In this document: positions 36,066 to 45,500 of the stretch, piece by piece
Layout of the letters: each line of letters begins with the position of its first letter
Numbering within the stretch: position 1 is the first letter of the stretch
NCBI GenBank assembly: GCA_021777105.1
Contig: JAIQZQ010000086.1
Location: 1-51,495, forward strand
Reading direction: 5' to 3'
Origin: Candidatus Anammoxibacter sp.
GTDB taxonomy: Bacteria > Planctomycetota > Brocadiia > Brocadiales > Anammoxibacteraceae
Length of the DNA: 51,495 nucleotides
Notes under the pieces: generated by a model
Database searches by the model: none
What the model was told of the DNA's origin: nothing
Seen by the model: only the letters and a program-made list of their open reading frames with translations
Made by a program: the position numbers and the translations under genes

Positions 36066-36403
36066 TACAAACTCCTTTTTACGAAATAAATCTTATTATT
36101 GAGCATTGTATAGCTAATCAGAAATTTTTCATACAATAAAATTTTAACAAATCATGAACCTTTTGCAACTTTATTCTTTGGGCTCTCTTAACCCGGATAA
36201 GATGGATAAGTGGTTAATTTGTTTTTTTTGCTTTTGAATTTGTAAAAATTCGTGAAGATGCGCGCTTAATTTGCTTTTTGCTTTTATCTGTGTAATCTGT
36301 GCAATCTGTGGTTTGCTTTTAATGCTTTTGTTTTTAATCTGCGAAAATCTGTGGTTGGTTTGAAACACAGGCAGGGATGCCTGTGCCGTTACTTGTATGA
36401 AAG
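36066..36403 (+). repeat. Word-repeat patch and palindrome
   Basis: About 36180-36360 holds a CCGGATAAGATGGATAAG word, one phrase A (TGAAGATGCGCGCTTAATT) and several phrase B copies (ATCTGTGTAATCTGTGCAAT). It ends with the palindrome CACAGGCAGGGATGCCTGTG at 36366-36385, which is also found at 37557-37576 and twice near 47007-47057. Confidence 0.8.
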
Positions 36404-37399
36404 TTAGATTTTAATATTTTTCCACACTGCGGTTTTTAAGCCGGCGATTAGATCCTGTTTTAGTTCAATCGACTCTTCCGCTTCATCAATATACTGCATA
36501 TAATCCACCGCAAACTTGACCCTGTTTTGCTTGTTGCTGATTACTTTGTTCTTCCTTAGCCATTTTAGGTAGAGTTCGTTTCTCATGAGTCTGGCAATCT
36601 TAAACCGGTCTTTAAGAAAAATGGAAAAATTTGGAATATGAATTAAATCTGAAAGGTATTTTATGCCCGCCTTGTTTAACTGCTTTTGATTAACCGGCAT
36701 CTCAAGACATGCCCGCGCGCTTTTATTATAAAACTCATTTTCATCCGTCTGTTTTTGATCTGCCTTTGCTTTTTTATCCGTTTCATCTTCGCATTCATAT
36801 ATAAAAGCCAACTCAGATTTGTAAGTTCTGTTTTGTTTCTCTTTAAGATTTTTTCTAATCTTGTGCATGCCCTCCGGGTCATCCACGCATGGTATAAACA
36901 GGGCTTCAAACAGGATGTCAAACAGAGGACGCGGCTCGTCGCTGAAGAGTTCCGTCTTGTATTCGCATTGAACAACTTTGAGATGTTTGAGTTTGTAATT
37001 TAACTCTATTAAATTGGAGAGTTTTGTAAAAGGGTATTGCGCAACGATAAGACTTTTAATCGCGCCGTCTTTTGAATCGCAAAAGAGATTAAGCACAACT
37101 TGATCCCCGGCCTTTTTAAAGTACCGTTCCTGAAAATTGAATTTCCCTGAATCAAATCCCTCATCTTTGCTCAAAGGCCCTATCTTTCTTTGCAGATCGC
37201 CATGCCCGTATACTGCGCTGGAAAGTGTTAACTTATTTATACAATACTCAACCCTGTCCGCCTTTCTGTCCAGCGCCTCGCAAGGATCCAAAATACGCTC
37301 ATATTCTCTTTTTTTATCCTGTCTAATAGTGAATACTCCAAATCCGGATAAGCCGGATAAGTAAAAAGGCAAAAAAACTTCGGAATTATATTTTAACAA
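36404..37399 (-). CDS. Unidentified 331-residue protein with repeat-derived N-terminus
   Basis: I do not recognise this protein. It is charged and soluble, with a lysine-rich low-complexity segment near residues 205-225 (DETDKKAKADQKQTDENEF) and a C-terminal part like an arm of helices (RFKIARLMRNELYLKWLRK). The frame begins at a TTG at 37399. Residues about 10-22 (LPFYLSGLSGFGV) are the translation of the CCGGATAAGCCGGATAAG dispersed word, so the true 5-prime end may have been replaced or the real start is later. The next Met is far inside. It is therefore either a truncated gene or one using a non-ATG start. Confidence 0.6.
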   Translation of the reverse strand: MLKYNSEVFLPFYLSGLSGFGVFTIRQDKKREYERILDPCEALDRKADRVEYCINKLTLSSAVYGHGDLQRKIGPLSKDEGFDSGKFNFQERYFKKAGDQVVLNLFCDSKDGAIKSLIVAQYPFTKLSNLIELNYKLKHLKVVQCEYKTELFSDEPRPLFDILFEALFIPCVDDPEGMHKIRKNLKEKQNRTYKSELAFIYECEDETDKKAKADQKQTDENEFYNKSARACLEMPVNQKQLNKAGIKYLSDLIHIPNFSIFLKDRFKIARLMRNELYLKWLRKNKVISNKQNRVKFAVDYMQYIDEAEESIELKQDLIAGLKTAVWKNIKI

Positions 37400-37446
37400 A
37401 TTTAGTTATAAATACACTTTCTTTTATTTATATCAATTGTATCTAT

Positions 37447-37499
37447 AAATGAAAAGTATTTAGTTAAATTTCGTCAATTTAACTAAATACTTTTCATTT
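37447..37499. repeat. Perfect palindrome with 24-bp arms
   Basis: Arms 37447-37470 and 37476-37499 are exact inverted copies (AAATGAAAAGTATTTAGTTA is the start of the left arm) around a 5-nt loop TCGTC. It is AT-rich and lies between the start of the minus-strand 331-residue gene and comEC. It could be an operator, a cruciform site or a transposon remnant. Confidence 0.9.
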
Positions 37500-37611
37500 T
37501 GGATTTATAATCATAGAATATATAACTATCGCTACATAACGTCGGTTTGATTGAAACATAGGCAAAGATGCCTGTGCCACTATACAATAGAAGTTTTAAT
37601 AATTGCGAAAT

Positions 37612-37751
37612 TTACTACCTAGGCCAAAGCATATGATACCATTTTTTTGCGCGATTTTTATCACCCTCCCCTAACCCCTCCCATCAAGGGAGGGGGAATT
37701 AAAGGAAAATATTTAAATTAAATATAGTAGCTTTATTATTGCCCTCAGTAA
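37612..37751 (-). repeat. MITE-like element, copy B (about 140 bp)
   Basis: The inverted partner of 3703-3843. On the minus strand it runs TTACTGAGGGCA ... TTCCTTTAATTCCCCCTCCC ... GTGATAAAAATCGCGCAA ... GGCCTAGGTAGTAA. The C/G hairpin is at about 37673-37696 and the G tracts lie on the minus strand at 37682-37664. It ends 22 bp before the comEC start and so occupies the comEC promoter region. A CACAGGCA-type palindrome lies just to the left. Confidence 0.7.
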
Positions 37752-37773
37752 TAGGCTAAAAGGAAATTTGCAA

Positions 37774-40242
37774 ATGAAGAGGTATTTGCTTGTTGTTATT
37801 GCGGTTGCATTTATCCTGGGCATATTTCTGGATAATTTGTTAGCTCTTCAATCACGCGTTATTTTCGTTTATATAATGCCGGTTATATTTCTGTTTGCAT
37901 TTTTTTCTTACAGATTCCCAATTTTAAGAAGCGTGGCTTGCATTGCGTTGGTTACGCTGGCCGGGATGACGTATCACCACTGCCGGTATAATTCATTTCC
38001 TTCAAACAGTATCATTAACTATGCAGAGTCTGAAAAAACGTTAATCAAAATAGAGGGCAAAATAATTCAACCGCCGTTAAAAAAAGTTTACTCCAATACT
38101 TATCCATTTAACAGTTATCAAGGCCGTGAAAAAAGAAGGGAGAGCGCTGTATTCTTTTTAAAAGCAAACAAGATACTTACTGCAAGTGAAGAGCACAAAG
38201 TATGCGGCAATTTAAAAGTAAGTGTTTATAATACGGAAAAGTCAGATAAAAAATTGCGATATGGGGATGAAGTTGAGATTGTTGGAAAGATGTTTCTTCC
38301 TTCGCGCCAAACCAATCCCGGCCAGTTTGATTACAGAAAATACCTTTTGCAAAGCTCGATTCGGGCTCAGGCTATTTTAAGTGTAAAGGGTATGAGGAAT
38401 ATAAAAGTAAAGGCCGGAGATAAGGGCAATCGTATTTTAAAGTTTGTGTATTCATTAAAAGATGAACTTCGCAGAACAATTTACACGTTAACTCCGGAAA
38501 ATGACGCGCCTGTAATTGCAAGTCTTTTACTGGGCGAAAGGTCAAACGTGCCTTATCACACCCTTGAGAGTTTTATAAACACAGGGACCATTCATTTTCT
38601 GGCGATAAGCGGCCTACATATTGGTATACTTGTGGTTTCGCTTCATTGGTTTCTGGCACTTGCAGGGCTAAACAGGAAGGCAATTGCTTTCATTATAATT
38701 GCTTTTGTAATAATATACGCAATCATGACCGGATTGAAACCGCCCGTGCTCAGGGCCGGTTTTATGGCCTTGATCTATTATGGTTCAATTATTATTGACA
38801 GGCGCTGGCATACACCCAGCGGTATATCGGCTGCGGCGATCTTGATGTTATTGATTAATCCCGCAGAGCTGTTTAGCGTAAGTTTTCAGTTATCATTCCT
38901 TGCGCTCATCGGCATTATATATTTGTCAGAAAAAATAGAAACACTTTTGCAACGAAAGCCGAGGCTACAAGAGCAACTGATGAGCGGCTTACGATGGGAC
39001 GCGCAACGCGCCCTTAACGCATATTGGCGAAAGACGGCGGCAGTATCCGCCGCTGCATGGTTGGGGGTAATGCCACTTGTTGCCCACTATTTCCACATTG
39101 CGGCGCCGATTGCAATACCTTTAAATATAATTATATTCCCGCTGGTATGGTTTATACTGGTTTCAGGATTTGTTTTCCTTATTATAGGGAGTCTATCTTT
39201 AACCCTGGCTGCGCCGTTTGCGTGGGCTGCTTCCCTTTGCGATGCAATAATGGCAAAAATTATATCGTTTTTCGCGATTGATCATGTTTCGTTTTTTTAT
39301 GTCAACGGCCCGTCAACAATATGGATTGTTGTTTACTACGCCGCCACTATTTTTGCGCTCTGCCATAAAAAGGCAAAGCTAAAGAGTTCAACCGCAATAG
39401 GGGTTATCGTTATAATAATCGGAGGTTATGTATGCGCTGATCTTTTTACCTCAAAAAAAGAGCGTATACAACTGACATGCCTTGATGTTGGGCATGGAAG
39501 CGCTGTAATAATACAGTTTCCAGACAATAAAACTTTGCTTTTAGATATAGGGACATGGTCAAACTTTGATGTGGGCAAAAACATTGCGGCTCCGTTTTTG
39601 TGGAAATCAAAAATAAAGACAATAGGCGCTGCTGTTATTTCACACCGAGATAGGGACCACTGGAATGGTCTGCCCGCCCTGCTTAAAAGGTTTAACGTTA
39701 AGACCGTGCCGGTAAACCAACGGTTTCACAATTCGGAAACAGGCAAAAAGTTGTTTAACATAGCGGAAAATGAAGGAGCTACGATAAAAATTATCGGCAA
39801 CGGCGACGAGATAGCCGGTTTTAACGGAGCAAAAATAACTGTTTTAAATCCGCCAAAAAATAGAGAGTTCATCTCCGGCATGTCCACAAATAATACCTCT
39901 TGTGTAATAAAAATAGAGGCCTTTGGACGCTCCATACTCTATTGCGCGGATATTGAGGAGGACGGCATTAACATGATTGTGTCCAAATACGGAAACAGTT
40001 TGCGCTCGGACATTATTATAGTCCCTCACCATGGCGCATACTCCGCAAACATTAACGCCTTGATTGATCACGTTAACCCTGAATACGCTATAATTAGCTC
40101 GAAATCGACCGACATTTCGCATGATACAATCGTAGCGTTGGAAAACAACAATATTAAAGTGTTTAAAACATGCGAACAGGGAGCAATAACGGCGATAATT
40201 GATATAAATGGGATTCGGGTAAGCGGGTTTATTAATAAATAA
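37774..40242 (+). CDS. comEC: ComEC/Rec2 DNA-internalisation protein
   Basis: An 822-residue inner-membrane channel protein for uptake of single-stranded DNA in natural transformation. Start taken as the ATG at 37774, with AAGGA about 10 nt upstream; a TTG at 37768 is too near that site. The order is complete: two N-terminal membrane helices with an OB-like DUF4131 region, the Competence domain with many helices (TGTIHFLAISGLHIGILVVS near residues 270-290), and a C-terminal metallo-beta-lactamase domain from about 565 (VGHGSAVIIQFP; SHRDRDHWNG near 623-632; IIVPHHGAYSAN). Other competence genes are not in the window. Confidence 0.94.
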   Translation: MKRYLLVVIAVAFILGIFLDNLLALQSRVIFVYIMPVIFLFAFFSYRFPILRSVACIALVTLAGMTYHHCRYNSFPSNSIINYAESEKTLIKIEGKIIQPPLKKVYSNTYPFNSYQGREKRRESAVFFLKANKILTASEEHKVCGNLKVSVYNTEKSDKKLRYGDEVEIVGKMFLPSRQTNPGQFDYRKYLLQSSIRAQAILSVKGMRNIKVKAGDKGNRILKFVYSLKDELRRTIYTLTPENDAPVIASLLLGERSNVPYHTLESFINTGTIHFLAISGLHIGILVVSLHWFLALAGLNRKAIAFIIIAFVIIYAIMTGLKPPVLRAGFMALIYYGSIIIDRRWHTPSGISAAAILMLLINPAELFSVSFQLSFLALIGIIYLSEKIETLLQRKPRLQEQLMSGLRWDAQRALNAYWRKTAAVSAAAWLGVMPLVAHYFHIAAPIAIPLNIIIFPLVWFILVSGFVFLIIGSLSLTLAAPFAWAASLCDAIMAKIISFFAIDHVSFFYVNGPSTIWIVVYYAATIFALCHKKAKLKSSTAIGVIVIIIGGYVCADLFTSKKERIQLTCLDVGHGSAVIIQFPDNKTLLLDIGTWSNFDVGKNIAAPFLWKSKIKTIGAAVISHRDRDHWNGLPALLKRFNVKTVPVNQRFHNSETGKKLFNIAENEGATIKIIGNGDEIAGFNGAKITVLNPPKNREFISGMSTNNTSCVIKIEAFGRSILYCADIEEDGINMIVSKYGNSLRSDIIIVPHHGAYSANINALIDHVNPEYAIISSKSTDISHDTIVALENNNIKVFKTCEQGAITAIIDINGIRVSGFINK

Positions 40243-40763
40243 AGCTGCGCAGTATGACATTTCCTCGAATGATTACATGCGATTGCAACACATGGTTGCG
40301 CATTGCCTGCCAAAGCGCGAAGACGCGATTATACTATGGAACAGTTGCAGATTCAGAAATTTCACAGAATGTATCAGTTTAGTCCTTTGAAAATTATACA
40401 GCCTAAAAAAGAAGATAAACTCGTAAATGACAGCCGGCATGGATGCTGGTTACAAGTTGCTAGATGCCGGCTATTGGTATAATTTCAATATATTTCATGG
40501 CGAAAACATGAAACTAACAATCCAGTATCCAGTATCTGACGACATATCACAACTATTAGAGCCTTTGCGATGAATATTCGCCGTCATATTTTTCAAACAA
40601 CTAAATTGTTACCATAGAATAGCATTCAAATTTGACGCAAATAAGCATGTTGACTTTAGATGTTCCATCTGATACCGTAGTGAAAGCTCTACTCTATTTT
40701 TAAAGCCGCCACGGTTTAATGAGAGCTATTTTTGAAAAATAACATAGGAAGGAAACATTTAAT
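40243..40763. other. Gap with GGATGCTGG-type words and a small hairpin
   Basis: About 520 bp without a supported gene. AGCCGGCAT (about 40432-40440) pairs with ATGCCGGCT (about 40463-40471), flanking GGATGCTGGTTACAAG. Reversed words (AATCCAGTATCCAGTATC) follow at about 40519-40536. The same family occurs near 23278-23310. AGGAAGGAAAC before 40764 is the ribosome-binding region of the next gene. Confidence 0.5.
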
Positions 40764-40964
40764 ATGTCTTTGCAGGATAGAGATTTTAACAATTACAGGA
40801 ATGCCGGACGTGGCAGGGTGGTTAACCGCAACGGAGCCGGGCAAAACAAAGCAAAGGAAAAGGAATTTGCGCTTCACGCTAAAAGCGCGGTGTCGACCGC
40901 TATTATATGCGCCGGCGTCTTTTTTGCCGCAGTTATTTTGTATTTCATTATTGGAAAAATGTAA
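40764..40964 (+). CDS. Small single-helix membrane protein
   Basis: A 66-residue protein starting at the ATG at 40764, preceded by GGAAGGAAA. The N-terminal 40 residues are polar and Asn/Arg/Lys-rich (DFNNYRNAGRGRVVNRNGAG), followed by a membrane helix (TAIICAGVFFAAVILYFIIG) at about 45-64. It is not a family I can name. The good start signal and clean tail-anchor layout support a real gene. It converges with the thioredoxin-like gene. Confidence 0.6.
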   Translation: MSLQDRDFNNYRNAGRGRVVNRNGAGQNKAKEKEFALHAKSAVSTAIICAGVFFAAVILYFIIGKM

Positions 40965-41098
40965 TTAATTGCCGAAACGGTTAACGCGCGTTGGTTCAAG
41001 TATACAACTTGAACCAACACAATCAATGTTTTGTACTATTTACAAGTTTTTTCAGCTGTATATATTATTCAAAACGCCTTTAGAGCCCCTGCGCAAAA

Positions 41099-41638
41099 TC
41101 ATTTCTTAATCCATTGGTTCATGAAGTTGTCAAGCTCCTCCTTCGCCTTGGGGGTTAGTTCAAGGTTTTTGCTTACCTTCTTTGCATCTTCTTCAATTTT
41201 AGCGGCATCGCTGTAATTATTCAATTCGGCCACCAATGATCCGGCGTCCTGCGCATGAAGTTCTTTCACCATGTTGCCTTTTTTGTCATAAACAAACGCG
41301 CTTGGAAAACCCTGAAAGCTGAACCTGTCCAAATCAGGATTGCGTTTGCCGTCAATCTGATCAAGCACAAGAACAGGCACAAATTTCGTATTGATAGTCT
41401 TTTGCACGTCCTCTTTTATCAAAATCGTATTCTCAAATACCTTGCAATAGTAACACCATGTGGGAGCCGTGATCAGGACAAATACATTCTTCTTCTCCTC
41501 CTCGGCTTTTTTAAGGCCCTCGCCATAATTTGCCACCCATTTGATGCCTTCCACATACTTTCCCGCAAATGACTGCTCATTAATCGCGGCTATAATGACA
41601 AAAGCTACAACCGCGGCTGTTAATAATCTGGTTTTCAT
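41099..41638 (-). CDS. Periplasmic thioredoxin-like protein
   Basis: A 179-residue protein with a signal peptide (MKTRLLTAAVVAFVIIAAI, probable cleavage after SFA at about 25). The thioredoxin-like fold has the active site W61-C62-Y-Y-C65 in TAPTWCYYCKVFEN and a cis-Pro region GFPSAFVYDKKG. The fold order (early helix, WCxxC, cis-Pro) fits the thioredoxin-7/DsbD-gamma-like group that reduces or repairs disulfides in the periplasm. A helical C-terminal tail of about 40 residues is extra. GGAG lies 9-12 nt upstream of the start. Confidence 0.87.
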   Translation of the reverse strand: MKTRLLTAAVVAFVIIAAINEQSFAGKYVEGIKWVANYGEGLKKAEEEKKNVFVLITAPTWCYYCKVFENTILIKEDVQKTINTKFVPVLVLDQIDGKRNPDLDRFSFQGFPSAFVYDKKGNMVKELHAQDAGSLVAELNNYSDAAKIEEDAKKVSKNLELTPKAKEELDNFMNQWIKK

Positions 41639-41935
41639 TAGATTAACTCCAAATTTAAAATGATAAAAATTATATAAACGCGAAAAATCGCAAATGCTTT
41701 TAGATTATATTCTTATTTTGAAACTTTTTAAAGGCATAATTTGTGGGCAGTGTATTTAATCGGCTTATTTAGTGAACAACGCTGATAACAACGATATAAA
41801 GATGATGAATCCGCAATATAATTGAAATGAATTATGATCTTAAAACTGAGGCGATAACAACTAAAAACACAAACGAGCGATGTGAAAGTATGAGGAATGC
41901 TCTTCGTTTTGACTGGAAAAAAGCGAGATTAAGAA

Positions 41936-42325
41936 TTAAACAGGTTCCAGCAAAAGAGGCTCTTTGGTTTCGAGGTTGCCCCGCCTTATTTCCAGGGTGG
42001 TTGAGCTTTCAGGTTTAAAACCATCAATCAGGCTTTGAACCCCTATTTCAGGGTTGGTGGTGGTTCCGCATGTAAAAATGTCGGCGGCAATATATCCCTC
42101 TTCCGGCCATGTGTGGATTGAAATATGCGATTCCGCCAGAACCGCGACTCCGGTTACTCCCACAGGGCTAAATTCGTGGAAAAACGACTTGATAATCGTG
42201 GCGCCTGAGTCTATTGCGGCTTTGCGCAAATGCTTCATTATTTTGTCCGGATTATTTGCGACATCCCCCTCGCAACCCCACATTTCCACTATAAGATGTC
42301 TTCCTAAAGTTCCTACATTACTCAT
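41936..42325 (-). CDS. speD: S-adenosylmethionine decarboxylase proenzyme (bacterial class)
   Basis: A 129-residue proenzyme that cleaves itself to make a pyruvoyl cofactor and produces decarboxylated S-adenosylmethionine for spermidine synthesis. The cleavage site is E65-S66 in AESHISIHTWPE; the conserved H71 and C86 (DIFTCG) of the family are present. Length fits the short SpeH/SpeD form. No spermidine synthase is nearby, so the aminopropyl step must be coded elsewhere. It stands alone, divergent from mfd. Confidence 0.95.
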   Translation of the reverse strand: MSNVGTLGRHLIVEMWGCEGDVANNPDKIMKHLRKAAIDSGATIIKSFFHEFSPVGVTGVAVLAESHISIHTWPEEGYIAADIFTCGTTTNPEIGVQSLIDGFKPESSTTLEIRRGNLETKEPLLLEPV

Positions 42326-42580
42326 AATATATTCTCGGCAAATTTCTTGATTATATTTTTTTAAGGCCGGTAAAAAAAATAAAAAAAGCTGCCGGCTATC
42401 AACGCTTAATTTTAAAAAAGGCGCAGCATTATTGCAGATAAAAGATGTAAATTTTAAAAAATATTTGTTGTTTACACAAGATAAAAATTTAAAATATAGG
42501 CCTCATACCTTCAGACCATAAATTCGCTTTTTCAACATAAAACATTTTACACTTTAAATAACCATGGTAAACTATTAGCT

Positions 42581-45500
42581 ATGAAACGGCTATTTGAAAT
42601 AATAACAAAAAATACGGCTTACAAACAGGCAATGAAAACCCTGTTATCAAAAGAGAGCGAATGCGGCGTAAGCGGTTTATGGGGATCGTCATGGGCGTAT
42701 TTTGTCAGCGCAGCCGCATTTTATCTTGAAAAAAACCAAAAAAAGGGAGGAACCATCCTTTTAATAACCGATTCCGTGCTTGGGGCCGAGGAGTGTTGCG
42801 AAGATATAGACCTTTTCCTACCCGGCAGCCCTATATTGCTGCCTCCTCTTGAAGTTATTAGCGACCCAAACATAATTGACGACTACTCCAAAAATATCTC
42901 TTTTATGGAACGTTCAAAAGTACTGCACAGGCTTATGGTCGAGCCAAATCACAACGGCGAAAAAACCGCTTTTAAGAACAGTAATAAAGAGGGCAAATCG
43001 AACAGTGATATTAAAATAGACACAAATATTATTGTGGCCTCTATCCAGGCAATAATGCAGGAGATGCCTGATCCGCAAACAATAAATAACTGCTCCCTTA
43101 CTATTGCAACCGGGAATGAATATAAACAGGAAGAGCTTATCACATGGCTGATGGACAGACATTTTGAACGTGTCACACTTGTGGAGTCGCCTGGCGAATT
43201 CAGCCTGAAAGGGTGCGTTATGGATATCTTCCCCTATTCAAGCGAAATTCCCGCCCGTGTAGAGTTCTTTGGCGATCAGGTAGACTCAATCAGAATCTTT
43301 GATGTTGATTCTCAAAAATCTATACACGAAATTAATGCGTTTCAAATGCTCGCCATTAGCGACAATGAAGACGACGACATTGAACAAAAGCAGCTTGTTA
43401 AATCTTCAATTTTGTCTTATTTGCCTGAGGACGCCTCTATTTTTCTTAAAGATTATGAGGTAATTGCCCCTAAAGCAAACGCGATTATACCTGAACGGGG
43501 ATTGGAAGATATGACAAACTCTTTTGAGACAGTTGAAAAGAGTTTGCGGCAGTTTAAGCGCATCTATATTTCAACCCTGGAGGAGGGCGCCAAAGAGGAA
43601 AAAAATGCCTCTTTGCCTTTAAAAAACAAATGCGCATTTGAAGTAAAATCTCTCGAACGGTTCAGCCAAGGCCTTGCGCCCGCCATGGAAGAGCTTAAGA
43701 ATATCTGTCTGGAAAACAAGAACACTGTTATTTTCTGCAATAATATTGCGGAAGAGCATAGGTTTAAAGAAATTTTGAAAGACCATGATATGGCTGACTG
43801 TAGATTGCAGTTGACCACCGGCAGGCTGAGCCGCGGATTTCAAATGATTAAGCCCGCGCTTACTTTGCTTTCATACAATGAGCTGTTTAAACGTTACGAG
43901 CAAAAACGCGCGCCAAAAGATCCGGTTAAATCAAAGCCAATAGATTCATTTCTGGATTTAAGGAAAAACGACCTTGTTGTTCACGTGGCGCACGGCATCG
44001 CAAAGTTTAAGGGCATAAAAGAGATAGAGTCCTCGACAACCGGCGGCGGCTATAACAATGATGTTTTTCAAAAATTAGATAAAATCGACCCTCCGAAATC
44101 AGGCGCGGGCAAAAGCCATAAACGGGAATACCTTTTGCTTGAGTTTGCCGAAGGCACAACCGTCTACGTGCCGGCCACAAACATCGACATGGTGCAGAAA
44201 TATATCGGCCCGTCGGAGCACAAACCAAAACTTAGCAAACTTGGAAGCAAATCATGGGAAAGCAAAAAAGCGCAGGCGCGCAAAGCCGTGGGCGATATGG
44301 CAAACGAGCTTATCAGTTTGCAGGCAGCCAGGGGTTCAATGCAGGGAGTCGCCTGCAAAGAAGACGATGAATGGCAAAAAGAGTTTGAAGCGGCCTTTAT
44401 TTATCAGGAAACCGAAGACCAGTTAACTGTCGCGGGCCAGATAAAAAAAGATATTGAGGCGCCTATGCCCATGGACAGGCTTGTTTGCGGGGACGTTGGA
44501 TACGGCAAAACCGAGCTTGCAATGCGGGCTGCGTTTAAAATGGTGATGAACGGCAAACAGGTCGCCGTGCTGGTGCCGACCACAATTCTCGCCCAACAAC
44601 ATTACCGCACATTTATTGACCGCATGGCGGATTATCCTGTTAAAATTGACGTTCTCAGCAGGTTTAGAACCAAAAAAGAGCAGAAAGAGATACTGCAAGC
44701 CGCAGCGGAAGGCAAGGTTGACATTGTTATAGGCACTCACAGGCTGGTGCAGAAAGACGTCTTTTTTAAAAATATCGGCCTTGTAGTAATTGACGAGGAG
44801 CAAAAATTTGGCGTGGCGCATAAAGAGAGGTTTAAAACGTTGCGCCATATTGTCGATGTATTGACGCTTACGGCCACCCCTATTCCGCGCACACTGCACA
44901 TGGCTATGCTTGGCATACGCGATATATCATCCCTTAACACACCGCCCATGGACAGGAAATCTATACAAACCCGCATAATACGCCACAGGCCTGAACTTAT
45001 CAGGCAAATTATTGTGCATGAGCTTAACCGCAACGGCCAGATCTTTTTCGTGCATAACAGAGTTTACAACATAGAGCGCATTGCCAAAAGCATCGTTGAG
45101 CTTGTGCCTGAGGCAAAAGTCGTGATCGGCCACGGTCAAATGCATGAAAGAGATCTGGAAAAACGCATGTTGGAGTTTGTCGAGGGCAGGGCCGACATCC
45201 TTGTCTCAACCACTATTATTGAGTCCGGGCTTGATATACCTAATGTAAACACAATACTTATTAATGACGCTCAAAACTTTGGCCTAGCCGACTTGCACCA
45301 GTTGCGGGGCAGGGTTGGCAGATACAAACATCGGGCGTTTGCCTACCTTATTGTGCCAATGGACAGACCGGTCACCCCTGAAGCAGATAAAAAACTAAAG
45401 GCAATAGAGGAGTTCTCAAGCCTTGGAGCGGGATTTAAGATTGCCATGCGCGACCTTGAGATAAGAGGAGCCGGCAACTTTCTGGGCGCGGAACAACACG

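Noticed and set aside
41827..42018. 63-codon plus-strand ORF overlapping the end of speD
   Set aside because: Mostly antisense to speD and without a start signal.
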